A DNA stretch of 62,423 bases from JBFGCT01 sp041581055 (GCA_041581055.1 JBFGCT010000002.1:1-62423), one strand, 5' to 3'. Counted from the first letter of the stretch, positions 40,618 through 50,075 are shown. Made by a program: numbers and translations. Notes: generated from the letters alone by a model not told the origin.

Positions 40618-41457
40618 TCACTCCACCGTGTGCTTCGACGAGACGGGTACGGTCAGGCTGAACGGCGCGGTCAACGGCGGCCCGGTGGGCGCCCCCATGT
40701 TGCCGAGGTGCATGTGCGTGCCGAGCAGGTTGAGCAGGACGTCGACGTTGATCTGCAGCATGTCGCCGTGGACGAGGTGCTCCGTCGCCCCGCTGCCGAC
40801 GGCGATGCCGCCCGACGCCATCGCGATCTCGTTGCCGTTGGCGTCGGTGACGGTGATGCCCGACGACGTCATCTCGATCGTGTTGCCGTTGGCGTCGCTG
40901 ACCGCGACACCATCGGCGCCCATCACGATCTCGTTGGTGTTGGCGCCGTCGGTCAGCTTGATGCCGTCGGCGTCGAGCGTGACCGTGTGGCCGTTGACCG
41001 CCTCGTGGATCACGACCATCTCCTCGTCGTCGGCGTCCTCGAACTGGATCGTGTGCCCCTTGGTCGTCTTGAGGATGCGCCGGGTCACCGGGGCGACGTC
41101 GGTCTCGGCCCCGTCGGCGCCGTTGGCGATCGGGACCTCGGTCGTCCCGCCGGGCTTGGACCAGAACGTGCCGGTCCAGATCGGGAATTCGAGGTCGCCC
41201 TCCTCGAACTCGATCCAGACGCCGGCCCCGACGTCGGGAACGGCGAACCAGCCCTGGTTCTCCATGCCGCCGTACGGCGTGCACGGCAGCGCCCATCCGG
41301 TCACGACCGCGTCGCCGAGCACGCTCGGGACCTGGGCCTTGAGTCGCCCGAGCTGCTCGGGATCGTCGTTGTCGATCACGAGCCCGCGGTACTTGCCGAG
41401 GAACGTGTGCTCCACCTGCCGGATGAGTTCGGCGACCGTCTGCTCCAGCTCCGACAT
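40618..41457 (-). CDS. GpV/gp5-like baseplate spike protein
   Basis: A 279-residue spike. The N-terminal OB-fold (YRGLVIDNDDPEQLGRLKAQVP, GWALPCTPYGGMENQGWFAVPDVGAGVWIEFEEGD) is followed by repeats with the pattern DANGNxIxMxSxGIxV, typical for a triangular beta-helix. In the particle, it caps the hub and pierces the target. The ATG overlaps the GpD stop by one base. Confidence 0.85.
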   Translation of the reverse strand: MSELEQTVAELIRQVEHTFLGKYRGLVIDNDDPEQLGRLKAQVPSVLGDAVVTGWALPCTPYGGMENQGWFAVPDVGAGVWIEFEEGDLEFPIWTGTFWSKPGGTTEVPIANGADGAETDVAPVTRRILKTTKGHTIQFEDADDEEMVVIHEAVNGHTVTLDADGIKLTDGANTNEIVMGADGVAVSDANGNTIEMTSSGITVTDANGNEIAMASGGIAVGSGATEHLVHGDMLQINVDVLLNLLGTHMHLGNMGAPTGPPLTAPFSLTVPVSSKHTVE

Positions 41458-42554
41458 CAGAGGCCTCCCAGCAGTCCGTCGCCGCCGAAGTCCTCGCCGC
41501 CGGTCGGGAGCAGACCGTTGCGCTTGACCTTGAAGTACTGGCTGTAGCCGTTGGCGGTGATCGTGTGGGTGACGTGGGTGACGTAGTACACGCCGCTGTG
41601 GGTCTCGCCGACCCCCTTGATCGTGACCGGCTTGCGGGGACGCAGCACGCTGCCGTACCGGTTGCCGGCGACGACGCCCTCGCCGGTGACGAGCCATTCG
41701 ACGCGGTGGAACAGGCCCTGGCACAGCGCTTCCATCTCTTCGAGGCCGGTGGTCGCGGTCATCGAGACGAACGCCTGACCGGGATCGAAGCCCGCGGGGA
41801 GCAGGTCGACGGCGGTGGAGCCGCCGAACGCGGTTTGGAGACTCGCCTCGGCTGCCGACGACAGCACCTCCTTCTCGACCCGGTCGAGCTGGAACATGCC
41901 GACATTCGATTCGGAGAGAGCGTCGACCTCGGCCTTGAACCAGTTGAGGTTCGACTCGGCCCCGAAGTGGATGGCGAGGATCGGCTGCGACTCGTCGTCG
42001 AGCCCGGCCGGACCGAAGTAGCCGGTGCCGTCCTCGACGTAGCACTCGAAACCGTTGCGCCGCGCGAGGCGGCGGAGGAACGCCATGTCGGTCTCGCGCT
42101 GGATGATCGTGGACACGGCCTCGTCGTGCACGACCGCCGTGTCGGTCACGTCCGGGCTGAGCCCGTACGTCGAGAAGATCTCGCTCGCGATGTCGCTGTC
42201 CTTCTTGCTCGGCCAGTCCTTCAGTTGCTGCTGGCGGTCCATCGGGGCGGTGCCGTCCATGCCCCACAACTCGAGCTTGCAGGCGGTCGGGTCCTCGTCG
42301 AACAGCGGTGTGACGTGGGTCAGGTAGCCGTCGAGCAGTTGCTCGGTGCCGTCGTCGAATCCGGCGTGGATCACGAACTCCTGCCAGGGCGCGAACCGCT
42401 CGTCGTCGACCTGGGTCCACGTGCCGTCGGGCTGCTGACTCATCGACAGCTCGATGCGGAAGGTCCCGGCGAGTTCCTCGTCGAGCTCGACCGACACGGA
42501 CTCGATCGCGGGGTAGAGGTCGGTCGCCTCCTCGCCGGCGATCTCGATCGCCAT
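41457..42554 (-). CDS. GpD-like hub protein (phage late control D)
   Basis: A 365-residue hub protein. Markers are PAIESVSVELDEELAGTFRIEL, DGYLTHVTP, DSDIASEIFSTYGL and QRETDMAFLRRLARRNGFECYVEDGTGYFG, all standard for GpD/gp27-type baseplate hubs. It connects the tube to the spike. ATG 42554 has AGGGTGAG upstream and lies after the stop of the LysM-like gene; ATG 42569 is an alternative, 5 codons longer. Confidence 0.85.
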   Translation of the reverse strand: MAIEIAGEEATDLYPAIESVSVELDEELAGTFRIELSMSQQPDGTWTQVDDERFAPWQEFVIHAGFDDGTEQLLDGYLTHVTPLFDEDPTACKLELWGMDGTAPMDRQQQLKDWPSKKDSDIASEIFSTYGLSPDVTDTAVVHDEAVSTIIQRETDMAFLRRLARRNGFECYVEDGTGYFGPAGLDDESQPILAIHFGAESNLNWFKAEVDALSESNVGMFQLDRVEKEVLSSAAEASLQTAFGGSTAVDLLPAGFDPGQAFVSMTATTGLEEMEALCQGLFHRVEWLVTGEGVVAGNRYGSVLRPRKPVTIKGVGETHSGVYYVTHVTHTITANGYSQYFKVKRNGLLPTGGEDFGGDGLLGGL

Positions 42555-42558
42555 CTGC

Positions 42559-43134
42559 TCACCCTGCATTGTTCCGCCCCTCGCCGATCCCGTCGGGCGG
42601 GACCGTGATGGGTTTGCCGACCCGCCCGACCATCTCCGGGGGCAGGGTCGGGAACCCCGCGAGCTCGGCGAGCGCGACGAGATCGAGCGCCGAGGTGTTG
42701 AGCCGGTTGTAGACGACGGTCACCGCGCCGGTCTCGATCGAAGCGCCGCCGAGCACCCGGGACTCGAGAGCGAACGCGACGTCGTCGACACCGACGACCG
42801 CGCGCAGCGCGGCGAGCAGGATGGGCCATGGGGGGTGCGCCGCGCCCGGCGTGACGATGAGACGCGCCGTTTCGAGCGGGTCGGCCCCGATCAGCGCGAG
42901 GGGGGAGTCGAACTCGGGGTTCGCGTCGCAGATCCGCCACCACTTGCGCGGCTTGCGGTAGTACCGCTGACCGAGATTGTCGAGGCGCTCGCCGGCCTCG
43001 AGCGTGTGCTGGAACTTCCCCCCGGTCGCAGGGCGCCGGCGGAGCGGGGTGCTCAACAGCGTGCGCCCGGCCGCGTCGTTGCGGGCCGTCGGGGAGAGGG
43101 CGCGGTATCGGGAGTCGCGGGCGTAGCCGGTCAT
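42559..43134 (-). CDS. LysM-like tail adaptor
   Basis: A 191-residue protein. Residues about 40-95 contain a LysM-like unit (HTLEAGERLDNLGQRYYRKPRKWWRICDANPEF). The remaining part (GVDDVAFALESRVLGGASIETGAVTVVYNRL) is beta-rich. LysM-type adaptor proteins link the tube with the hub in eCIS and T4-like tails (Afp7-related). The stop of the preceding CIS_tube gene overlaps its ATG (ATGA). Confidence 0.78.
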   Translation of the reverse strand: MTGYARDSRYRALSPTARNDAAGRTLLSTPLRRRPATGGKFQHTLEAGERLDNLGQRYYRKPRKWWRICDANPEFDSPLALIGADPLETARLIVTPGAAHPPWPILLAALRAVVGVDDVAFALESRVLGGASIETGAVTVVYNRLNTSALDLVALAELAGFPTLPPEMVGRVGKPITVPPDGIGEGRNNAG

Positions 43135-43859
43135 GGCACCACGATGTCGGTGACCAGGTTGGCGAGGTTGAGCACCGACATCACCTCCTTGGCCGTCTTG
43201 GAGTACTTGTAGAACGTGTTCGCGCCCTCGATCACGTCGAGGCTGACGGCCACGGTGGCGCGCGTCGGGTTGAGCCACGTGTCGAACTCGGTCTCGGTCA
43301 CCGCCAGGCTGGTGATGTTCACCGGCAGCACCCGCTGGACTCCCCAGATGAACAACACCATCGGCGGGTTCTCCGACTTGGTGAAGCTGAACCCGTCGGT
43401 CCCGCCGAGCAGCGAGCCGAGCGCCTCGCCGAGGATGCCCTCGCTCTTCGGGAGCGTCATCATCTCGAGTGTCGAGAGCTGCGGGGCGATGCCGAATGTC
43501 CCGGCGATCACGTTCCTGTCGTTGATCGCGTCGGTCGCGTCGAGGCGCAGCTCGAAGCTGATCGACTCCTCGCGCACTTCGACGAGCTGCTGCTCGCGGA
43601 TGTCGGTCAGGTCGTCGAGCTCGCCGTGCAGCGCGCGCAGCGATCGCGGCCGCTGCATCTCGCTCGTGCGCGCCTCCTCCCCGCCGAATGCCGGGACCCG
43701 GCACTCGACGGTCTCGTTCGGAGCGCGGAACGACAGGGACCGGCTGCGCTGCAGCTGGACCGGGTTGAACTGGAAGATGACGATCAGCGGCGGGAGCGAC
43801 AGGCCCCACTCGACGAACGCGCCCTTCAGGATCTTCGGCTTGTTGCTGAACCCGCTCAT
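43131..43859 (-). CDS. CIS_tube-family tail protein
   Basis: A 242-residue protein of the contractile-injection-system tube/adaptor type. GAFVEWGLSLPPLIVIFQFNPVQLQRSRSLSF is the family's N-terminal pattern (a beta hairpin leading to FNPxxxxRS), and MVLFIWG..RVLPVNITSLAVTETEF the later strands. In eCIS this protein sits at the end of the tube nearest the baseplate. Confidence 0.8.
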   Translation of the reverse strand: MSGFSNKPKILKGAFVEWGLSLPPLIVIFQFNPVQLQRSRSLSFRAPNETVECRVPAFGGEEARTSEMQRPRSLRALHGELDDLTDIREQQLVEVREESISFELRLDATDAINDRNVIAGTFGIAPQLSTLEMMTLPKSEGILGEALGSLLGGTDGFSFTKSENPPMVLFIWGVQRVLPVNITSLAVTETEFDTWLNPTRATVAVSLDVIEGANTFYKYSKTAKEVMSVLNLANLVTDIVVP

Positions 43860-43878
43860 CGCTCGATCCCCTTCGTCA

Positions 43879-44997
43879 TCACGGACACTGGTCGCATCGG
43901 AGATGCCCCTTCGCGGTGTTCACACTTCCTGCTGCCATGAGGTTGTCGCGATCGCCGTCGTGGAATCCATGGTCGGCCAGCACATGGCCGACCTCGTGCG
44001 CAAGCGCCCAGTCGGGTGCGACGTTGTTGATGAAGACGGCGCGGGTCGAGTGCTGGGTCGGCCAGAACGCCTGGGCAACCTTGGGCCCGGAGAACGCCGG
44101 CACGTAGTAGACGTGGATCGCGCTGGCGCCTCCCGGCGTGTAGGCCGAGACGGTGGTCTCCTCGGCCGTCAAGGGTCGAACGGTGCCGCTTGGCGCGTTG
44201 AGGGTGTTCGCGGGGGCATCCGTGTCGAGCACGCTGGTCTGCCACGACTGACCGCCGGCGAGGTTGAACGTGGTGTTGCACTGAGCCCAGATCGAGTTCG
44301 CTTTGGCCACATCGGGCGCGGGATCGCGCGTCGACCCGGGGAGGTTGACGGCATAGAGGTCGAACGATGTGGCCGCTACGTCGCAGCTCATCTGGCGCTG
44401 TGCGACCGGGCCGGCGGTCGAGGGGGCCGAGTCGGCGCCGGCCCCGCCCTGCTGGACGACGTGGGTCAGCTCGTGGGCCATCAGCCCGTGGTCCGAGGTC
44501 GACTCGCCGTGACCGAGCCAGATGTTCGAGCCGACGGTGAAGGCCCGGGCGCCGATCTCCCGCGATGTGGCCGCAGCCTGCTGGCCGGTGTGGACCCGCA
44601 CGGCGCCGAAGTCGGTCCCGAAGCGCGGCTCCATGAACCCGCGGACCGACGGCGAGAGCGGCGTCCCGCCACTCGTCGAGGGCAGGTCGACCTGGGTGCC
44701 GGCCGGCGTGCCGGCGTCGAGGCGGCTGACCTGCTCGGCGGTCGAGCCGCCCTCGACGCGCGCGTGGCCGCCGCCGACGATGCGGGCGGCGATCCGGTCG
44801 GCTTCGCGTTCGTAGTGGTCGCCCGCGGGGCCGACCGCGACCTTGGTCTGGGCGCGGACGGAGTTGCCGTGGCACCGGCAGGATGAGCCGCCACCGGCGC
44901 ACGCGCACCGTCCGGTCCCCGGAGCACGTTGCAGCTGGCGATCGGCGGCCGGCGTGGTCTGCTTCTTCGCCACCTCACTCATCGCGGTGCGCGTCAT
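43879..44997 (-). CDS. DUF4157 protein fused to a metzincin-like protease domain
   Basis: 372 residues. A cysteine-rich start (CACAGGGSSCRC, residues 31-42) precedes the DUF4157 domain (about 55-190, with HELTHVVQQ, H175-E176-H179). A second zincin follows: AHEVGHVLADHGFH (H334-E335-H338) and a downstream NLM Met-turn-like segment, ending KGHLRCDQCP. Both zinc motifs look intact. One might process particle components and the other be toxic cargo; this is inference. The start overlaps the ATPase stop by ATGA. Confidence 0.8.
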   Translation of the reverse strand: MTRTAMSEVAKKQTTPAADRQLQRAPGTGRCACAGGGSSCRCHGNSVRAQTKVAVGPAGDHYEREADRIAARIVGGGHARVEGGSTAEQVSRLDAGTPAGTQVDLPSTSGGTPLSPSVRGFMEPRFGTDFGAVRVHTGQQAAATSREIGARAFTVGSNIWLGHGESTSDHGLMAHELTHVVQQGGAGADSAPSTAGPVAQRQMSCDVAATSFDLYAVNLPGSTRDPAPDVAKANSIWAQCNTTFNLAGGQSWQTSVLDTDAPANTLNAPSGTVRPLTAEETTVSAYTPGGASAIHVYYVPAFSGPKVAQAFWPTQHSTRAVFINNVAPDWALAHEVGHVLADHGFHDGDRDNLMAAGSVNTAKGHLRCDQCP

Positions 44998-47156
44998 GAC
45001 GTGATCTCCCATCCGGTCCAGAGCTTTCCGACCTTCTCGAACTCGCGCTCGGCCGCCCGCACGAGATGCGCCATACCGATCGCGGTGTCCTCGGCGGCCG
45101 CCAGGTAGGCGCCGGCGAGCACGATGTTGCGAATGTTGCCGCCCGAGACAGGGAGCCGCTCGGCCAGTTCGTCGAGTTCGATGTCGTCCTCCAGCGGTGG
45201 TCCACCGTCGAGGTGCCGGGCCCAGATCTCGCGCCTGATCGCGGCGTCGGGGAACGGGAAGTCGACGACGAAGCCGAGCCGGCGTAGGAACGCCTCGTCC
45301 ATGTTCTGCTGGAAGTTGGTCGCCAGGATCGCCACGCCGTCGTGGCGTTCCATCTCCTGGAGGAGGTACGACGTCTCGATGTTGGCGTACCGGTCGTGGG
45401 CGTCGCCGATCTCGGTGCGCTTCCCGAACAGCGCGTCGGCCTCGTCGAAGAACAGCACCGCGTTGGCGGATTGCGCCTCGGCGAAGATCCGGGCGAGGTT
45501 CTTCTCGGTCTCCCCGATGTACTTGGAGACGACCTGGGAGAGGTCGATGCGGTACAGATCGAGGCCCAGCTCGTTGGCGATCACGCCGGCCGCCATCGTC
45601 TTGCCGGTACCGGGCGGCCCGGTGAACAGGGCGGCGACGCCGCGGCTGGCGGCGACCCGTCGCCCGAGCCCCCACTCGTCGAGGACGCGGTCGCGCAGCG
45701 ACACCTGGCGGCAGATCTCCTCGAGCTGGACGCGGCCGCGGTCGCCCACGACCAGGTCGCCCCAGCGGTGGACGGGGCGCAGCCGCTGGGCGAGCTCCTC
45801 CAGCGACCGACTCGACTGCGCCCGGCAGGCCGCGAAGAGACGCTCGACATCGAGCGCGCCGTCGTGGCCGTCCTCGACCGTCCGGCGGGCGGCTTCGGCG
45901 GCCGCCTCGGCGATCTGGCCGGGCGCGAGCCGGAACCGGGAGGCGGCCGCCGCGAGGGCGCCGTCGGCGGCGACGAGGTTCCGTTCGGCGACCGCCCGTT
46001 CCCACGCCACGGTCCGCGCGGCGAGCGGTGTCTCGGGCACGATGATCTCGTGGACGGGGATCGGTGACGCCCACCGCCGCCAGATCCGCTCGCCCGTCAT
46101 GATCACGACGGCCGGGAAGCGCTGTATCGCGTGGGCGAGCGGGGTCGAGGCATCGACGATCCGGTCGGCGTCGACGAGCAGCACCGGCACCCCGAGCAGC
46201 CACCCGTCGCGCACCGCCGCAGTCACCGCCTCGTCGAAGTCGGCGTCGGCCACAGGCGCCTGGGCGACGTCGAACTCGACGAGTGCGGTCCCGAGCGTCG
46301 CGGCGGCGGCGTGGGCCACGGTCCCCGGCCGGGTGCCCCGCACGCCGCGCAGGTGGACGAGCAGGCCGGTGTGATCGGTGGCGATGTGCGCCTCGATCAC
46401 CCGGGCGAGCCCGGCGCCGAGCCGGCCCCCGGGGTCGGAAAGGGCGGGGCCGGGCCGCGCGCCGAGCAGGCCGGCGCAGCCGGCGAGGCTGCCGTCGAGG
46501 GTCGTCGCTCCGAGGATGTGGCCGATGATCCGTTGGTCGACACGGAGGAAGGTGGCGAGCGCGGTCGACCCTGAGGGGCTGTGCGGGTCGGGCACGTCGT
46601 GAAGGATCCGGAACCGCCGCAGGGGCGCGTGGTCGGTGAACGCGGCGAGGCCCGACCACCGGTCCCGGGGGTCCTCGAGCAGCATCCGGAGGGCGAGGTC
46701 GACGCTGGGGCGTTTGCGGGTCACATCGTCCTGCAGGTAGCAGTACAGGCGGTCGTATCGCCGGTCGAGCTCGGGCGCGAGGCAGACGATCAGCGTTTGA
46801 TACTCGAACGGCGACAACCCGAGTCGGCCGGCCAGCTCGGCAAGGGGCAGGATCACCCCGTGGTGTCGGGCGTGACGGGCCATCGCGTCGATCGCGGTGC
46901 GGGCGTCCGCGATGGCGATGTCGAGTTCGGCGTCGGGAACCGACCCGCTTGATCGTCCGGCGGGATCGAGCAGGCGGTCGACCTCCTCGTGGCCGATGTA
47001 GACGTCCTGGGCGCCGCTGCCGGCCGGCCCATCCCGGCGCATGCGGGCGACCGCCCGAAGGAGGATCAGGTCGAGCGCCTGCAACTCGGCGTCGAGGTGT
47101 TCGAAGTGGTCCGCGTACCATGCGTCCTCGAGGTGTTCGGCGGCGAGCGCGGTCAC
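44994..47156 (-). CDS. eCIS AAA+ ATPase
   Basis: A 720-residue protein with a C-terminal AAA+ module: Walker A GPPGTGKT, Walker B LFFDEADALFGK, sensor LATNFQQNMDEAFLRR. The N-terminal half carries a degenerate second ATPase-like domain (LLVDADRIVDAS, VIMTGE). This ATPase is a constant member of eCIS loci and is thought to act in assembly or cargo loading. GTG 47156 overlaps the stop of the Pvc16 gene (GTGA). Confidence 0.87.
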   Translation of the reverse strand: MTALAAEHLEDAWYADHFEHLDAELQALDLILLRAVARMRRDGPAGSGAQDVYIGHEEVDRLLDPAGRSSGSVPDAELDIAIADARTAIDAMARHARHHGVILPLAELAGRLGLSPFEYQTLIVCLAPELDRRYDRLYCYLQDDVTRKRPSVDLALRMLLEDPRDRWSGLAAFTDHAPLRRFRILHDVPDPHSPSGSTALATFLRVDQRIIGHILGATTLDGSLAGCAGLLGARPGPALSDPGGRLGAGLARVIEAHIATDHTGLLVHLRGVRGTRPGTVAHAAAATLGTALVEFDVAQAPVADADFDEAVTAAVRDGWLLGVPVLLVDADRIVDASTPLAHAIQRFPAVVIMTGERIWRRWASPIPVHEIIVPETPLAARTVAWERAVAERNLVAADGALAAAASRFRLAPGQIAEAAAEAARRTVEDGHDGALDVERLFAACRAQSSRSLEELAQRLRPVHRWGDLVVGDRGRVQLEEICRQVSLRDRVLDEWGLGRRVAASRGVAALFTGPPGTGKTMAAGVIANELGLDLYRIDLSQVVSKYIGETEKNLARIFAEAQSANAVLFFDEADALFGKRTEIGDAHDRYANIETSYLLQEMERHDGVAILATNFQQNMDEAFLRRLGFVVDFPFPDAAIRREIWARHLDGGPPLEDDIELDELAERLPVSGGNIRNIVLAGAYLAAAEDTAIGMAHLVRAAEREFEKVGKLWTGWEITS

Positions 47157-47992
47157 GGGGTCACCTCGAAGAAGAACGTCGCGCGCGCCAGGCGGGAGAC
47201 GTCGATGCGGACCTGGTGGAATCCGGGGTCGAGGCCCGCCGGCACGGTGAACTGGAAGCTGTCGGCGGTGATCGCCAGGTCGGCGGCGGCGTCGGCGCCG
47301 GTCACCTCCACGTTGGCTTGCCACCCGGCGAGCGACTCGCCGGTGACGGTGACGCTGGTTCCGGTCGGTCCGCTGATCGGGTCGATGCCGGTGACGCTCG
47401 GTGGGCGGTACGGCGCCCGGACGTCGGGCACGCCGATCGTCCGCACCCGCCGGGCCATCGTCTCGTCGGTGGCCGCCGACTGGTCGAGTTGCACGACCGA
47501 TACCTCGTACATCGCGGAGAGGCGGTAGGGCGCGTCGAACGTCGCCCAGATCCGCCCGAGCTCCTCGGAATCGAGGACGACCTGCATGAGGCGCAGTTCC
47601 TCGCGTGCTTGCCCCAGATCGTCGACGAGGTTGGCGGGAGGGATGACCGGGTGCTCGTACAGCGTCCGCATCGCGTCGCCAAGGATCGCGTGCGAGTCGG
47701 CGGCGCCGGTCTGCGGGTCACTCGCCGCGTAGGCGGTGAGGACGTAGTACAACACGAGCGACAGCGGCGGCGCGGTCAGGGTCCCGGTCGTTCCCGCTCG
47801 GAGTTGGAACTGCTGGTTGCGGAGCTGGGGGTGCTCCTCCACGCGATAGAGGAACAGGTTCACTCGGCGCACGGCGCCGACCTCGTCGGGGCCGAGCAGC
47901 GTGACCGGGACCGGCGGGCTGATCGACATCTCCGCGACGAGCAGGTTGCGCAGCGATCGGCTGACGGCACCGAGGGCGGTGGAGGCGCTCAC
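47153..47992 (-). CDS. Pvc16-type (DUF4255) tail terminator with IPT/TIG domain
   Basis: A 279-residue protein. The N-terminal 180 residues fit the Pvc16_N/DUF4255 family (SRSLRNLLVAEM, NLFLYRVEEHPQLRNQ, LSLVLYYVLTAYA, LGDAMRTLYEHPVIPP). It caps the sheath/tube distal end. The last 80 residues are an immunoglobulin-like IPT/TIG module (GIDPISGPTGTSVTVTGESL). Start GTG 47992. Confidence 0.83.
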   Translation of the reverse strand: MSASTALGAVSRSLRNLLVAEMSISPPVPVTLLGPDEVGAVRRVNLFLYRVEEHPQLRNQQFQLRAGTTGTLTAPPLSLVLYYVLTAYAASDPQTGAADSHAILGDAMRTLYEHPVIPPANLVDDLGQAREELRLMQVVLDSEELGRIWATFDAPYRLSAMYEVSVVQLDQSAATDETMARRVRTIGVPDVRAPYRPPSVTGIDPISGPTGTSVTVTGESLAGWQANVEVTGADAAADLAITADSFQFTVPAGLDPGFHQVRIDVSRLARATFFFEVTP

Positions 47993-47994
47993 CC

Positions 47995-49185
47995 CTACCT
48001 CGGCCCGCGCATTCCGAGACGGCTGAGTCGGTTCCGCGAGCGATGACCGGCGCGGCCGCTCGGGCCCGTCGTGATCGAGACGACCGTGGTCCGCGGCGCG
48101 GCGGGCGGCAGGACGGCCCCGCCGCCCTGGCCGGCCGGCGCTTGCCGCGGCGCCGTCGCTCCGGGCTCGTCGACCACCGGACCGGCGGGGCCGGGAGCGC
48201 GGCGTTCAGCCGGCATCGCCGGCCGGTCGTCGAGCGTCGACACGATGGTCGGGGAAGCGGCTGGCGGAGTCGGGGAGCCCCCGGTCCGGTTGACGGAGCG
48301 CGGCGGGTCGTCCGGTGGCACCGCCGCAACCGCCGTCGGCGGCGACGAGGTCGAGCGGGCCGCCGGGGCCGGTCGAGCCGCGGGCCGAGGCGCGGCGGCG
48401 GCCGGTGGGTCGTTCGCCGATCGTTCCGGACCGGCCGGCCGGTCCGCGTTCGCCGGTGCCAGCCGGGCTGAGGTCGATCGCGGCGATCGGCCGGGCTCCG
48501 GTCGATCGGGCGCCGCGGCCGGTGACGTCGCGTCGGCCGGTGTCGCAGTCGCGGACGGCGTCGCAGACGTCGTCGCTCTCACGGTCGATTCCGCCGTCGA
48601 CTTCGCCGTCGGCGGCGGCGTGGCCCGCGGCGGGGTGGGCGTCGTCGGGGGCGCGCTCGTTGGGGACGGCGCGCTCGCCGCGGGCGCCGGGCCGGGGGCG
48701 GCTGCCGCCGCGCCGAACTCGATCTCCGGCGTCCCTCCGGGACGATCCTCCGCCCGGTTCCGGGGGGCCTCGACGGCGCCGGTCGACGCCGACAGGTCCC
48801 AGATGCGTCTCGGCGCCTCATCGGCCCGGTGGTCTGCCGCGGCGTCCGGCGTCGCGGGCGGCTGCCGCGCCGCAGGTGTCTCCGCGCTCCCGTCCCCCGC
48901 CCGGGCGGGCTGCCGCGCGGGAGGGTGGTCGAACGCGTCGGGCGGATCGTCGCGCGGTGCGACGAGCTGGTCCCCGTCGTACTGGTCCCCGTCGAAGTGG
49001 TCCGGGTTCTGGTCCCGGTACTGAAACGCACCCGGGGGGAGCTGGGGGACGGCGCGCAGCCCGCGCTCCATGACCGCGGGCTGGCCGATCAGCTCGCCGA
49101 GCGTGCTCCGGTAGCGGAACGGCTGGATCGCGTCGCGCAGCGTCCCGGCGAGGAAGTCCGCGGCCGGCCGCTCAGACCACCGCAT
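47995..49185 (-). CDS. Long disordered Pro/Ala/Thr-rich eCIS protein
   Basis: A 396-residue protein. A short ordered N-terminal part (about 40 residues: RPAADFLAGTLRDAIQPFRYRSTLGELIGQ) is followed by some 330 residues of Pro, Ala, Thr, Ser and Asp, with basic residues only near the end (RAGHRSRNRLSRLG). It overlaps the gp26-like gene by 14 bases and precedes the Pvc16 gene by 2. A flexible measure, scaffold or cargo-tether could be meant; none is proven. GAGAGGC precedes ATG 49185. Confidence 0.68.
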   Translation of the reverse strand: MRWSERPAADFLAGTLRDAIQPFRYRSTLGELIGQPAVMERGLRAVPQLPPGAFQYRDQNPDHFDGDQYDGDQLVAPRDDPPDAFDHPPARQPARAGDGSAETPAARQPPATPDAAADHRADEAPRRIWDLSASTGAVEAPRNRAEDRPGGTPEIEFGAAAAAPGPAPAASAPSPTSAPPTTPTPPRATPPPTAKSTAESTVRATTSATPSATATPADATSPAAAPDRPEPGRSPRSTSARLAPANADRPAGPERSANDPPAAAAPRPAARPAPAARSTSSPPTAVAAVPPDDPPRSVNRTGGSPTPPAASPTIVSTLDDRPAMPAERRAPGPAGPVVDEPGATAPRQAPAGQGGGAVLPPAAPRTTVVSITTGPSGRAGHRSRNRLSRLGMRGPR

Positions 49186-50029
49186 CGTTGAGCCTCTCGA
49201 TCTCCTCGGCGAGCACGTCGATGTAGCGGCGGCGGCGGTCCCTCGACATGTCGAGGATCTCCGCCTCGCCCCAGTGGTAGTGGTACGCCAGGTAGTGGAC
49301 CTCGCGGAACAGCAGGTCATTGGAGGCGTGCAGCTCCCCGAAGAACAGCTCTTGGATGTCGAACGGCAGCGAGAAGCCGCGGGCACACTCCGGGCAGTCG
49401 GCCTCGAGTCGCAGATGCGGCCCGGGGGCCGCGGCCGCCATCGCCTCCTCGATCTCGGCCCGGGCGCGCGGGGTGATCGACCCGACATCGTCGACGGTCA
49501 GGACGCAGCGGTCGAGCAGGCACGCGAGGGCCGCGGCGGGGTTTCCGGCGATCAGCGGGGCGACCGCCTCCTGATCGGCGCCGGTCGGCAACCGGAATCG
49601 GATGACGCGCTCGCCGGCGATCGCCGACTCGGGGGACAGCTCGACCTCGAAGACCGGCCCGTCGTCGATCTCCCGCACGGGGACGTCGCTGAGCAGGAAG
49701 TCGACGTCGATGCGCGACGAGCAGCCGTGCCAGGGGCAGGACACGACGGCCTGCACCCGCGGCCCGATCGTCAGCTCGCGCAGCTTGAGCAGCAGGAACA
49801 GCCGATCGCCGACCGTCAGCTCGCGCGCCAGGTCGGTCGTCATCGGGTGGGTCCCGACGCCGCGCGCCACCGCCGCGAGCAGGTCGGTGACGAGTGCGGC
49901 CGGAGGCGCGCTCAGGTCGGCCAGCAGCTCCTCCTCCCGACCCGACAGCGCGGCGATCTCGACATCGCGGTGCCGGAGGCCCTCGCCGTCGAAGTAGCCG
50001 CAGGGGAGCCGCACGAGCATGGTGTCCAC
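49172..50029 (-). CDS. gp26-like (T4 baseplate family) zinc-site protein
   Basis: A 285-residue baseplate component. Two cysteine pairs (SCPWHGC and DCPECARGF) probably ligate a metal, and LPFDIQELFFGELHASNDLLFREVHYLAYHYHWGEAEILDMSRDRRRRYI is the typical C-terminus of the T4 gp26-like family. It likely contributes to the baseplate near the hub. Confidence 0.78.
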   Translation of the reverse strand: MDTMLVRLPCGYFDGEGLRHRDVEIAALSGREEELLADLSAPPAALVTDLLAAVARGVGTHPMTTDLARELTVGDRLFLLLKLRELTIGPRVQAVVSCPWHGCSSRIDVDFLLSDVPVREIDDGPVFEVELSPESAIAGERVIRFRLPTGADQEAVAPLIAGNPAAALACLLDRCVLTVDDVGSITPRARAEIEEAMAAAAPGPHLRLEADCPECARGFSLPFDIQELFFGELHASNDLLFREVHYLAYHYHWGEAEILDMSRDRRRRYIDVLAEEIERLNDAVV

Positions 50030-50059
50030 TGTCCGGTCACCCCGGAACTAGTGCCCCGA

Positions 50060-50075
50060 CCGCAAACGTTTGCGG
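50060..50075. promoter_or_regulatory. 16-bp perfect palindrome in the 50030-50210 gap
   Basis: CCGCAAACGTTTGCGG lies 31 bases ahead of the gp26-like start in a 181-base gap, the longest within the structural part of the eCIS operon. No ORF fills the gap. It could be an operator or the base of a hairpin in the mRNA; it lacks a following T-run and so does not look like a terminator. Confidence 0.4.

Noticed and set aside
43879..47121. A single 1080-residue minus-strand ORF covering the ATPase and the DUF4157-metzincin gene
   Set aside because: Only the last 372 codons read as protein; the rest is a shadow of the ATPase, which uses another frame. The ATGA overlap at 44994-44997 marks the true start.
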